A DNA stretch of 64,000 nucleotides from Penelope pileata (lineage: Eukaryota; Chordata; Aves; Galliformes; Cracidae), in NCBI GenBank assembly GCA_013396635.1, contig WBMW01001275.1, forward strand, positions 124,001-188,000, given 5' to 3'. A model generated the notes under the pieces. That model had not been told where the DNA came from. It made no database searches and was given only the letters and a program-made list of their open reading frames with translations. This document shows, one piece after another, positions 1 to 12,395 of the stretch (within the stretch, counting starts at the first letter, position 1; each line of letters opens with the position of its first letter). The position numbers and the translations under genes are program-made.

Positions 1-256
1 TTTTTCCTGGATTTTATTTTTGTAACCTTTTTTAAATCAACAGAGAATGTTCAATATTTGTCAATCATATCAATAGCTATTCCTTTTTCCTACTATGTAT
101 GCAAGTCTTCACCTTGGAATTTACTGAAATAGAGTCTTGTTGCTAGTCTTGTCATCTTCAAGGTTTTCAAGCATGGCATTTTTTTATACACTACCACTTT
201 TATAGTGCAGGTCTGAAGACAATGGGAAAATAAATTACAACAGAGGCTTCTAGTTG

Positions 257-274
257 TTTTTTTTTTTTTTTTTT
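257..274. repeat. poly(T) run, 18 bases
   Basis: An uninterrupted run of T read directly from the sequence. It has no recognisable retroposed sequence beside it. Confidence 0.85.
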
Positions 275-3200
275 AATTCTACTTTTTCTGCTGTGCCTTA
301 GATTAAGGCAAATTGAACTTGAATCTATCATGATTTTAAGTGTTATTAAATGAAGCAGTTTTGTCATCTCTCAAGAAACATCTAATTATGAGAACTTTGT
401 AACTCTTGTCTCATTCTTCACAAATAGTTGACAGATCAGCTTGTGCTGTGTACAGTGTGAATGCTAATACAGCCTTATTCTGCAAGTAGAACATTGTCCA
501 ACGATTGATCATGAAGTGAGGTATAGATCACTAATAAGTATGAGTAATTTAGGATTAGGTTCAGATGCAGATTACTGTATGAGAATGTTCCTGAATGATT
601 AAAGATTAAGAAACAAACATACCTCAAGTACATAAAATATTTTTTCTTCATGTAACCTTCAGAAGTCATCAACTTTTTGTCTCATTGTGCATCTTTTTAA
701 GTATTTAGAAAATGAGAGGCAAGTATATTCTGTCCTGCTGTACTGTGGCTTAAGGGTAGTGACATTCAGAACAAATGACTGCCAGAGTTTATCCTGTGTT
801 TTTTCTTATTCAACAGCAAGTGAACTAGTTCTCCATGGAGTAAAAATAAAGACATCTTTAAAATATGTGCTGCTACAATTTAAACAACAACTTTTTTTTT
901 TATATATTTTTAATTTTCTTTCTCTTTCTTAGTTCTTTTCTTACTGTGGAAATCCAGTGTTATTTTTCTGCTTAGTCAATAAAGCAGAAGTCTTCATGAA
1001 TCTCTGTTCTATGTCACCACTACTGTTTTTCCCTTCACCAACTGAAGGAAAAAGCAATCTGAAAAAAAATCCTCTTGGTCACTGTCCCTTTTCCACTTCA
1101 CTGGCTTGCTACCAAGACAGTAAAAGTTGCCACTTTTTTTTTTTACACAAGTTTGTTTATCTTTCTTTCTTTGTGCTGTCCATTTAATTAAAGGTCAGGA
1201 TCTATGGCTATAATCTTCTTCTCGGATAATAGCTAAACCTAATAGTGTATCTTCTTTATAACACTGACAGTCTATCTCTGCTGATTCCTCATGGTAGCTA
1301 TTCTGTGCACCTCATCATTCTGCTGGATCTTTGAGCAGACACTGTCTTTAAAATCCCATTTGTACCATTTGGGTCAGGTCAGGAAGAATAATGGCTCTAA
1401 TCTTCTTGGAGTGATATTATTAATCTTGAAGCAGGTGAGGGGCAAGATGCTTTCTCCAGCCAAAGAACTTCAGTTCTGCAGCGGGTAATCCCAGATCTAC
1501 TGCACACGACAAAATGACTGAAAGATTAAGCTACCATTTTAGTTCATATTTAAACCTATACACTATATTAAATAATTTGCAGAGAACTAAGATGGAAAAC
1601 TAAAATTTCCTTTCCCAGTCTCAGCCAGCTTGTTTAAATTTTTTCTTAATATGTTTTCAGCAGATAATAAGCAAAAGTAAACAGGAGTAGCTGTGAATCA
1701 CAGCAGTATTCCTCTATGATCATAATCATATGCTGAGCTTTTTGCTTCTAGGCATAACAGGTGCATATTCGCTGATGTTTAGAAACTTGAGAAATTCACT
1801 TCACAATTAACACCAGAGTCAGCAATTTGACATGTTTAAATTTCAGGACCGACCTGTTGGTTATGAAAACACTTAACTCCAGCTGCAGTCACTGTCTCCT
1901 CTGAACATTCTACCAGGATTTTTCAGAAATAAGACTTCAGATAAGCTCTAGATGTACATCTGTTTCATGTATTCATTCAAATGGGTATTGATTTGGTGAT
2001 AAGTGTCACTGCTTTGTGAACAAGAAGGTTAGAGAAGAACAAGATGAAATATTAGGCTTTTGCTTCCTCTTGGTCTAAGTCCCCATGCACATTCAGCTGG
2101 AAAACAGGTTGGCTAAGTTTGCTATGCCTGGCCAAGGTATTTCTATAAATTGTACTTGCACATGACAAATATTGGTAAAAAAGCACAGTGCAGCATAATT
2201 CCTAGAATGAACTCAAAAAAGCCTTCTACAAAAGCAGATAGCTTTCTAGGCAATGTTAGCAGTATCTCTTCAAGCTTTCCATATTTCAAGTATTTATTGC
2301 TCTTTTATTCTAGTTTCTTGCAAAATGTTCTTGACATTAGCCCACAAATAGGTACATTAAACCAACAGAAACTGGAGATTCTTAAAACTCTCTTATAACT
2401 GGTGGATAAATGCTGAAGACATGCAGTCTAAGCCTTGCTTCAGTGTACAGGGTTGCTCTCACTGCTGTGTGAACTATTACAGACTGTGCTCGGGTATGCT
2501 TGAGTGTACAATAAAAAACTCAGTGCAGGTGTAAGTAAACATGCCAAACAATAGTGTAGAGATGGTTTTAGAAAATTCAGCAGAATCTGTCCATTATATT
2601 AACCTGTCCATTACGTTGAATCATGATGTTTAGAAGAAATAAAATGGAGAAAAAAAATACTGTGTAAAAGTCAATATTTTTAAGATAAAAAAAAGCAACT
2701 GAAGCTGTGAACAACCATTTTCCTTTTCAGTTCTATGGTGGAATGAAGTCAAATTTGCAAAGTACTTCACAACACTGTAACTGCTCTCCTCTGCTTACTA
2801 GAATCAGTAACTTGGATATAAAATATTTTCTATGCAAATATCACTGCCATAAAGATAACATGGTAAGCAAAAATGTGGTAAACGTTAAACAATCCTTTTC
2901 TAACTCACTGTGGCATTGCTGTGAAGAAATAGCTATTACCAAAAACAAGATTCAAGTTCAATGTAATTTCATGAGCTCAAATTTTTGTTTCAGACTTTTC
3001 CTCCAACCCAACATATTGACTGCTTTGATTTCACTTTCCGGGGAAGCTGCCAATTAACTTGTGGGATTTTCAGTGAACCATCAAAAAAACAGACTAAGCA
3101 CGTTGCACAAAACTCACAGAAAGAGAGTGCACAGCTGGAGAGCAAGGATGCCTATTGCATCAGACAACTGTGGAGCACTCCATGCTCACTCCTGTTTCCA

Positions 3201-4840
3201 TTGATGGAATTTAGCTTTTCCTCTTCATGGGTGTACAGAGGCTCCTTCCTATCCCTCATATGGATCTTCAGAAATAAGCGACCATCTTCAGATGGTCACA
3301 ATTCTACCTAAAACTCTCCACTCAATGACTTTTATTATCTTACTCCTGCTCTCACTCTTCAAAATTTGTCAAAATGTTCTACCGTTCTACTGATGTAATG
3401 TGAGGTTATCCTGTGGATTTTGGAAAAAGATCTCTATTCTACACAGAGCTGCATTATTCCTGTAATCTGCATGGGGGAAGGATCCACTTCATAATTCTCT
3501 TCACTAACGTTCATTCCAATAGGAAAAAATCAAATTTAAGGTGATATTTGACCTCCTAGAAATATAAGCGGATACATATTTACACCTGCATTTCAGGAAT
3601 TCCAGTGCTCTTTGTTCATTTGTATGAATAATAAAAAAAAAAAAAACAGTTTTAATAGCAGTATTATTTTTAGTAATGTTTCTTCCCTGACAGCTTATCC
3701 TCACAAGTAGGGATCTTTACTGGGCACTGTTTGATCAGGAATTCCATTTTATCTTTTGAAACCGAATCAGACATGTGGTTTCTCTCTCTAGGCTCAGCTC
3801 AATTTTAAGGAACTATATTTCCCTTAAAGCAAAGAAATAATTTTTAGGATTTCCCGTTGTGCTATAGAACTGATATAATGTAGAAAACAAGAACAAGATG
3901 GTTTCTGTTCTGGCTACTGCAGCTTTGTCTGTTATTTTGAAAGACTCAACATAGAATCTTTAGTAATGATAAAGAAAAATGATTGCAAATGTGAGGAAAA
4001 ACCTCTCTATATATGTAAAGTGCTACTGGGAAGAAGAAATGCAGAAACCTATTCTGAACAACATATTTGTATAGAAAGCATTTACTGCAGTTAAAACCAT
4101 AGGAAAATATGATTTTTAGTCTTTTAACTAATAATATTTCCTTCAGTGCAAAGTAATGTTTTAAGAATTAAGCAAGCATGTTTTCAGGACTTTTCCTTTC
4201 CAGTCTTCACCCTATATTTACCACTTGTCTAAAGCTGAGATAGGCAAAACAAACACCCCATTAACTGCACAGATTTTTTTGGAAGAATCCTTTTTTTGGC
4301 ATGATGCATGTGTATAACAAATAGAGAACATGCTTCCTATTCTATTGTGGTAAAATTACACATATTTGGAAACCGTAAATTTGGTCTGCTCCAGGCTCCT
4401 GCTTTTTGAAGTAATGTAAGACTGAACCAAATTGTCTACAGATCTTTTTCAGTTTGCTTGATGGTCTCATTCTTCATTGTAAAGCTTCAGTGCTTATTAG
4501 CCTCTTGAGTGAACCAAACCTCAGCAATAACAGCCAAAAATAACCCACCAGGAAATTCAAACTGCTGCATACAGAGGAATTATTAAGATCTGCTAAAGTG
4601 AGAGGTTATGTTATGTAGATCACTGAAACGCTATCATCTTCTTAGCTTATTGGAAAATGTGAAGAAAGTTCAAAGACATACCAATTCAATTTTAAAAGAA
4701 ATTGAGCTGTTGTCTTCTTTCTGCAAATACTCCTCATTTCTTCTGCAGATGTACGTGTGTATGTGTATTCAGAGATCTGAATCCAACCAGAAGAGAAACA
4801 GATGAACGTGTCATTGGGAAAATGGAAGGTTATTTTTTTA

Positions 4841-4860
4841 TTTGTTTGTTTGTTTGTTTT
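4841..4860. repeat. (TTTG)n microsatellite
   Basis: About four TTTG units in a T-rich context. The same motif recurs near 10799-10815, 17165-17180, 22881-22896 and 25605-25620. Confidence 0.8.
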
Positions 4861-4941
4861 TAAAATTTATCTTACAATAAATATTCTTAAAATACAAATT
4901 ATATTGAGAAGATAAGTGAACCTTGGTCTGCCCTTAAAATA

Positions 4942-5670
4942 TGTAGGTTGACCTGAAAGTAATGCCTCCTATTTATTTCCATGGAAACTACAACAGATAC
5001 AAAGAACACAATAACACTACTTGATGGAGCAAATTCTCAGCAACAAAACTCTCGTTTTCAATATAGTCACCACCATTAGCTATGCATTTTCACCAGTGAA
5101 AATGGTGGTAACTGTTGGTTGAAATATAGCATTTTGTAGCCGAGAATTTGCTCTATCAAATAGTGCTATTGTGCTCTTTGTATTTAGTGGCTTTAGATTA
5201 AAGTCAGCGCAGAGGTATTTCAGGTAACTGATGAAAATTTGTAACCTCCATCTCAGTTTAAGTCTAAAAATTTATATTTTCAGCTGCAACAAATACATGG
5301 TCTGTGCTTGTTACATTGAAGGGAAAAAAGAATGCAGTGAGGGAGGTTCCTGCCTTTTCCAAAAGTTAAATCAAATGTCACCTCAACGTGGTTTTAGTGT
5401 GCAATAGCTGGAAATCATTAGGTAGGATATTACATATATGTGACATTACTAGGAAGATTTCCAGGACATGATGTGAGGATGGACAAAATCTGGCTCAAGA
5501 TGTCTTTCATTCACTAAGCCACACTTGTTTTCCCTTGAAAGAAAAATTAGATAAACAGGTTGAACAAACAAACTCAAGGCTAATTGTACCAATAGTGTTA
5601 CTGTGTTCTTTATATCTGTTGCAGTTTCCTTGGAAATAAACAGGAGACATTACTTTCGGAGCAGCCTACA
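4942..5670. mobile_element. Rearranged mariner-type transposon (Galluhop/Mariner1-like) with foldback left part
   Basis: Both ends carry the mariner terminal motif: GAAAGTAATGCCTCC at about 4954-4968 and the reverse form GGAGACATTACTTTC at 5643-5657. TA dinucleotides flank the element (4940-4941 and 5671-5672), as expected for a mariner target site. The left 150 bases are the inverted copy of the element's right end, since they match the right ends at 33.9-34.0 kb and 51.6-51.7 kb in reverse. They are followed at once by a right-end copy in normal orientation (about 5097-5187), which makes a foldback. About 385 bases without mariner similarity come next, then a second right end from about 5575. 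No transposase sequence is left. The family name rests on recalled avian repeats. Confidence 0.75.
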
Positions 5671-5672
5671 TA

Positions 5673-8600
5673 GCAACTTGTGTGTATAGTAGGTATGACC
5701 ATACATTTATTAACATGTTTATATGTGTTTCAAACTGGAGGTACATGCTTTCTAAGCTTGGTTTTTACAACGGGCTCTATAGTTTATTTGACAAATTATT
5801 TCTTTGTAGTAGTGGTAGTAGAAATACTCAGCTGTCTTCTATATCCTCAAAATATATTTTTCAAGAATAGCACTTGAAGCACATTTTTGTGCTAAATTTA
5901 ATTAAAGAATGGCTAAAAGAAAAGGTTTACCCAATTTAATTTCATCATAAAGAGAAGTCATTAACATCCCTAGAAATTATTGGCTGTGTATGTTGAGGCC
6001 ATAGATCTCTGAGGAAGGAATTCAACGAAATGAATGCACAAGTTTAAAGCATAGTGGGATCCACACTTTTCTGCAAGTGTTTTATGTCTACAGACTGAAG
6101 ACTGAAAAACTGTATCCTACAGTAATCATGCTAAGGATAAAGTACGGAATCAGCAGTTGAAAGGTGAATTTGAAATAGGTGAAAAAAAGCACTGTTTGAA
6201 AATATTCCAAAGCATATATGTATTCCAGAGAATATACATTTGTTAAAATTCCATTGTAAGATCAGACAGAATTATCCTCCTGCAGTAAATTTAAGGAAGG
6301 CTGAACAGTTCTACTTTGACAGAGTTGATACCAATAAATGATATCACAAATTATTTTGCCAAATTATGAGGTTCATGTATTTGAAATCAGTGAAGAAATT
6401 TAATGTGGAAATAGGAAAGGATAATGCCATTTAAAGAAATTGGAAGAGGCAGGTAATGTGATCTAAATGAGATGTCTCATTGAAAGTTGAAATATATTAG
6501 GTAGTGGATATCTCATAATCCAAGTATGGCTTTGGTAGCAACATAAGTATCTAAGCACTTTGTAATTTTAGTGACTTTCTCCATACAATTACTGATGAAT
6601 TAACTTTATATACAGGATCAACAACAGATGAGTATTTCATGACGGATTATGAGTACTAAAAAAATGTATCACTGGAAGGTTGTTGTGACAGTGCTTTTAA
6701 AAAATACTTGACGTTATTAATACTGCAATTATTTATTTATTTCACACTGATGTTGCACCTAGCATTTGGCAGCGACATCTGATGGATGATCTCTGACTTG
6801 AGGATCATACATAAGCTGACAATAGGCCAAAGTGGAGAAATGATAACAGATAAGTTGATAAACCTCCTTGGAACTCAAAGATGATGGGCTTTGGTTGATA
6901 TCCTAAAAATAATGATTAATCTTGAGAATAAAAGTGAGAACTACTTTTCTCCACCTGTACTGTACTTTACCTGTGATTTCTGAGAGAACTGGAAGATTCT
7001 TTTGTTCTCATTATCATTTTTTGTAGTGTTTTAAGACATTTATTCAGCAATTTCAATTATACTATTAGTTATTTGTTGCACAAACTGATCAGACCTGATC
7101 CTCCAGCTTTTTCCTCCCTCATCTTTGAGCTCTAGTCATTTTTCTGACCATCAGACCACTAAAAACATAGCTTTAATGAAACACTGAGATTTTTAGGAAA
7201 ACTTGGTATTTTGACAGCTTCTCATTTTAAGGAAAATATCAGAAAACATTATAAAAATTATGAGGGTATGCTATGCTGCCATCTAGTCCTTGAAATGTAA
7301 TCAACAGGAGACATCTGATGCATAGGAACGACTCTCTGAAAGTCTCCACTCCCTAATTATCAAGACATCTGAGGAGATTCTTTTCTATGGAGTCACAGCA
7401 TCTTGACCATAGACAACGTGTCCTCTGACATCATTCTGAAGAGCAAGACTGTATATCTGTTGAGCTAGTGACATCAGACGTCAGATGTTCAGAGGCTGAA
7501 TATCTGAGACGTTGGGAAAATTCTTGTTTTAAAAATTGGAAAGTCAGAAAGATTCTGTGTGTCATCCTTTAAAGAAAGATGGTGATCTCCGGAGTACATC
7601 ATATACTCTCAAGGCTGGCTTCCTCTGTAAATTGCGCTACTGTTCTGAAAAGCTAAAATACAAAGACTTGCAAGACAGGGAAAACACTTTTCTTCTATGT
7701 CTAATTATATTCCTCTCATTAGTATTTCTTTGTTTTAGATCACAGTTTTAAGTTTTTCATATCACTGAAAATCAAAGAGTATTCATCTTCTAATGTATAT
7801 AGGTAGGACCAGTTGTGGGTTTTGTTTTAAATGCTGTATTTTTATACATGTTTTGTGTGCATAAGCAAAACTTTGTATGAGATACAGCATTCTTATATGT
7901 ATAGACTTTTATTACTTACGTGTAAACTTGTATTATTTAGGTTTGAAATGCTCATTTGTCGGCTTTTTTCCCTGTTCTTGTTTTAAAACTAGCATTTGAC
8001 ATTGTTTTGTTCTAGCTTGTTTCACAATAATTGATTTTGTGTTCACTTGTTAATTGGTTTAGTTGTTTCTTTATTGAAATTCATGGATTTGCTGATGTCC
8101 TGAGGAGGGTATGTTTTCACTGGTAGTCACTAATTGCACAGTGTTAAGCATTCATAAGCTTGCAAGTTCTTCATAAAGCAATAAACACATTTTATTAACT
8201 TCCTGAGTCTCAGCTCTGCTCCCTGAATTTATAGTATTTGTGAACCTGCTCTTAGCTGAAAACAGGTGCCATATTTGTATAATAAGAAACCCTTTGAAAT
8301 GAACACATATTTTACTTTTAAAGGAGTAATTTCTTGGAGACAAATTGCTGTAATTATTATTATTTACAACAGAAGCATTGGGAGCTTCAAAATCAGAGAT
8401 ATATTTTGCTACATGCAGAACAAGAGAATGAAAGATACTCAAAGCATCAATGAGCTTACAGAGTAAGGGCTAGATTGTTTCTAACAGTATTAGTCACACT
8501 AGGAGCGTAAAAAGAATAAATATTTCATGTATGCTAGTGTGGCTCTCCAAAGGCAGTGTGTGCCTTCTGATTAGGACACCTTTCCTGGCTATTTCTCTCC

Positions 8601-9709
8601 AACATGAACAGAAAAAAACTCAAGGAAATAGAGAGCAGAGATGTTGGATGTCTCACCCGGTGATCACAAAATGTGGGCAGAAATCATCAGCGCTGTGTGG
8701 AGAGACACATGAAGTGTCAGTCCTTCAGGAGACCACCTGACTAGAAGCAGTGACACGTCCTATTACCAACTGCATCCTTGCATCCAGTCCAGCAGTCCAG
8801 ACCTTGCTGAGGGTCCCAGCAGAGGCTGAACAAAATCTGCTTCCTCTCACAGGCTGAAAAATGGGAACAAAAAGAGACCTGGACTGCTATTTGAGGCCTC
8901 AAAAATTTTGAAGTTTCTACAGCTGTGGTGTGAAAGAAATGCACAAATCAGATACCAGTCATGGATTCTTTAGCCTCGGCTTCCCCTTTTCAATTCCTTT
9001 AGTTTTCCTTCTTTACAGCTTTGATCTTTTCCTCACAAAACCACCATAGCTGCCTTTTATCCTTCTGTAATCCTCTTAACAAGAGAAAATTTAGGCTATA
9101 TTGTCTTAATATTACTGCCTTTAGCATTCCCAAATCCTTGCCCTCCACTAGAGGGTTCTGATATTGTTCCCCATTGTTCTCTTTGTCTAAATAAAATCAG
9201 ACTTTGCTATACAGCTGCATATACCCAGCTTTTCTTGGCAGCTTTCTTGATGATAAATTCACAAATAAGTACTGTAATACACAGTTATTGCTCACCTGGA
9301 ATTATCATAGGTATATATATAAAGTATTATAAATATATTTCTATCATGAGTATGAGAGTACAGCTCAGAAAACCTGGCTCAGACTTTCACTTCAGGACAA
9401 CCAGTATTTCCCTTGAATGATTAGCTCTTGTCTGTGTGTTGATGCTCCCAGTACTACTGGTCTGAATGGATCTGCCTTTCTCTTTAGATCTGGGGAAAAG
9501 GAGGTGGAATGAATAGCCTAAAGCTCAGACCCTACAAACACTAGTTTCAGCTATATGAGAAATGGCTGACACAGGCTAGCAGGCCCAGCTGGAACAGACA
9601 AACAAACAAAAAACAACAAAAGCAAAACACAGGATAAAAATCCAGACAAAAATCCCATGCTTCTATCCCATGCTTCTATCTTTCTTTTTACCTTCTATAC
9701 CTTCATTCT
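5673..9709. other. AT-rich low-copy DNA, no gene recognised
   Basis: I see no repeat or exon that I can name. A patch at about 8530-8940 has higher G+C and open frames on both strands, but no recognisable protein and no known repeat signature. A 13-bp unit is repeated twice in tandem at 9653-9678, just before the LTR that starts at 9710. Confidence 0.55.
9653..9678. repeat. 13-bp tandem duplication
   Basis: The unit TCCCATGCTTCTA occurs twice back to back (9653-9665 and 9666-9678) without mismatch. Confidence 0.85.
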
Positions 9710-9949
9710 TGTAAGGGACTGTTTCTGAATCTTTTGTCTCAGAGTTTGCCCACCTGCTTGCAGCCTGAAGGCTTGCAGACCAAGGGAAACGAGAGATAAA
9801 CAAGCCGCTAAACAGCCATCTAGCAGCCTCTCAGACTGGCGCCTTGAGGGAGGCAACTACCGAAGGAGACATGCAAGCCTGTCCGTGCCCGCTCCTGCAA
9901 TATGTGACATACCTGGGTGACCAGCAATGCCATGCTGGCAGAAAAGGAG

Positions 9950-9957
9950 GATAAAAA
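9950..9957 (+). promoter_or_regulatory. TATA-like box of the solo LTR
   Basis: GATAAAAA lies about 240 bases into the LTR on the same strand as its ATTAAA signal. This position fits a U3/R boundary. Promoter activity is inferred from position only. Confidence 0.45.
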
Positions 9958-9998
9958 GACCCTTCCAACAGGGGGAAGCTTGCTGCCTACCTGCCGCT

Positions 9999-10031
9999 AT
10001 CTGACTGATATCTGACTGATATCTGGCTGGC
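9999..10031 (+). repeat. 11-bp tandem repeat inside the LTR
   Basis: ATCTGACTGAT occurs twice perfectly (9999-10009 and 10010-10020) and is followed by a diverged third copy starting ATCTGGCTGG. Confidence 0.8.
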
Positions 10032-10429
10032 ACCTGCCTGGTGCTGGTACCTCCTGCTGCTTGAGACATGAGGTTCTGCTGCCCTGCTACCTGATGTCTG
10101 CTTGTTGCTCCTGCTTCCTGCCTGATGGCCCGATGCCTGACGCCTGCTGCCTGAAGCCTCCTCCCACTTCTCCTGATGCCTGCTCCTGCTTCATCTGGTG
10201 CCTGCTGCCTGAGACCTGATGGCCTGATGCCTGCTTGCTGCTGTTCCCCCTGTGCTCTTGCTCCCTCGCTCCCACACAGGCCTGAAGATACTCCCTGACT
10301 GACACAATGGAATGGGATCCATGGTGGTGATTGTCCTCGCTTTTTCATATGTAATTCTTGCTCTTATTTCCTATCCTTTTACTATCGCCTGCCTTCCCAT
10401 CCCCATCTCCCTCTCTGACCAGAATTTCT

Positions 10430-10435
10430 ATTAAA
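10430..10435 (+). promoter_or_regulatory. Putative LTR polyadenylation signal ATTAAA
   Basis: ATTAAA lies about 92 bases before the LTR end, downstream of the TATA-like box. This order and spacing suit the R region of a retroviral LTR. Use of the signal is inferred. Confidence 0.45.
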
Positions 10436-12367
10436 CTGGTCGGACAACATTTGACCTCGTTTGTGTCTTAATCTCTCTCCGGGTATATTAAAGAATCTCC
10501 CCTCACTCCAATAATTGAAGCGGGACAATACTCTACATAAAGATCATTTTCTTCTTCTTTTGCTGCCTGTAATCCAGATAATTTTGAAATGTATTAATAG
10601 CATATATTTTTCATTTTATCAATGATTTTATGTAGATGTGCGTTATACGTCTGTCCAGACATACACATCAGCAAGAAGACAGACAATCATATTCAAAACC
10701 AAGTAGGAACTGAATAACTCATGTTTGCTTAATATTTTCACGGAATGTGAAATTTAAATTCCTGGATAATTATCTAACAAGATGTCTTTGTGGATTATTG
10801 TTGTTTGTTTGTTTAGCAATACTCTAATTATTGTGTAAAAATGTTTTTACCTGTTTCAATGATCTCATGCTTTCTATAGAGAAACACATGGATATTTTGT
10901 ACCTGTCTGCTTTGTAGGCAGACAAATCATATTCCCATTCTCCAATCCATTCAGTTTCCACTCTTCCTTTGTCTGGCAAACCTTGAATCTCTTGCTTAAA
11001 TCCCACCTCAAAATACCTTCTGAGAAGAAAATATCATTGCTTTTCCACCCCTGGAAGGAAAAAACGTGCAGACTAAATGTATCACTGATACATGGTAATG
11101 TTTTTCCATTGTTTTCTGGAAAGAGATTTTTGAGGAAAAAAATGAAGATTTTGTTACTGTTTTTAGAAACATCTTCATAGTCTGATCATCCAAGCTTTAT
11201 GTTGTCGTGATTAAAGAAGACATTATTGGCATTGGGACTGCTATTTTCTTTATATCCATCCATTCAATTAGAATCTCCATGTTCAAACTTTTTTTTTTAA
11301 CTGTATTTCAAGCTTAGAAAATAAGAAGATATTATAAGAAGATATGGAAAATGTTGGCATCTGTATAGGAAAGTGCAGCTGTCCTTCCTGCGAATTACCA
11401 CCGATTCATCTGAGCATGGCTAAAAGAGAATAATGATGATGAAACAATGTTCCTGCAAATAAGGTTTTATTCCTTGGGACATTGACAAGAAATCTGACTC
11501 CTGTGGTCATTACATACTTCATGATAACTTTTTGAAGAATGACACAGCATACAAGTGTCTATGCTCATTTTAATTTCATTAAAAAGTTTATTTGTCTTTG
11601 CGTTTTTTGAAAAAAATTGGTCTGCATTCAGAAATAGCTAATGTCTTCCTTTCTGGTAAATCTTTGTGCATGGAAAAATCACTTCATACTCTTTATTCAA
11701 CTTGCAAGCTTATTGGGAAGCTTAACTAGTGAATATGCATGAGGCACATGGAGATCCTTAGGCAAAAGATGTTCTCTAACTTACCTTCAGAGACACTAAT
11801 ACCTTTAAAAGCAGCTAATTTGTACAGCCAAAGCAGTTATCTACTTATACTTCATGTTATTTCACAGGCTACTTAAATCAGAAAACTTAAATCAATGCTT
11901 CAGTTAGAAAATGAATGCAGAAGAGATTTCAGCCATACATTTATAACCTAACCTTACATTATGTTATTCTCCTTCTTACAAATCGACAACTAATCTCACC
12001 AAAGCAGCTATTTATCCTCCTATCATTTAAGTTCTGCAAGGCTGATGAATTTTGGCAACGTTTGTTTTTAAATGGATTATGGACTTTCAGTAAGACTAAT
12101 TTTAGCTCAGAAACAGAAGAACTGGTTAAAAAATAAACCCATCCTTTTAACTTTAAGAGCCACATGAAAATGCTGGGAAATTTCTTGATAGATCAGGTTG
12201 TTTTTTTTTTTTAAGAAAATAAGGAATGGAAAAATATGTGTATTACTTTCCTGAAATAAATGGTAAGGCAGAGAATAGATAGAAGGATGGGTGAAGAGGG
12301 GAGAGAAGGGAACGGGAGAGAAATAAAGCCAAGATATTTTCTAAAATGAATGAAAAAAAGATCAGGG

Positions 12368-12395
12368 AAAAAAAAAAAAAACACAACAACAACAA
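12368..12395. repeat. poly(A) followed by (AAC)n
   Basis: A run of A is followed by about four AAC units. It is a simple repeat without recognisable retroposed sequence beside it. Confidence 0.8.

Larger units (their letters stand above)
1..4939. other. AT-rich low-copy DNA, no gene or repeat recognised
   Basis: I see no interspersed repeat and no credible exon here. The longest open frame, 116 codons at 2707-3057 on the plus strand, has a composition expected by chance in AT-rich DNA and no motif I recognise. There is a run of 18 T at 257-274 and a short TTTG repeat near 4841-4860. The stretch is best described as intergenic or intronic. Confidence 0.6.
9710..10527 (+). mobile_element. Solo LTR of an endogenous retrovirus, CTG-rich body
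   Basis: The segment begins TGTAAGGGAC and ends GAAGCGGGACA, so it has the TGT...ACA ends of a retroviral LTR. It is flanked by 5-bp near-duplicates, ATTCT (9705-9709) and ATACT (10528-10532), with one mismatch. On the plus strand a TATA-like GATAAAAA lies at 9950-9957 and a variant polyadenylation signal ATTAAA at 10430-10435, in the order expected for a plus-strand LTR. The region between about 9999 and 10270 is full of CTG, CCTGCTGCCTGA and CTGATGCCTG units. There is no adjoining gag, pol or env sequence and no second LTR, so it is a solo LTR left by recombination. I do not recognise the family by name. The long minus-strand frame at 9857-10348 is a by-product of the repeats and is not called as a gene. 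Confidence 0.72.

Noticed and set aside
2707..3057. 116-codon plus-strand frame
   Set aside because: It overlaps another open frame on the same strand and has no recognisable motif.
9857..10348. 163-codon minus-strand frame rich in Gly, Ala, Gln and Arg
   Set aside because: It lies antisense in a solo LTR and is produced by the CTG-rich repeats; the composition is low in complexity.
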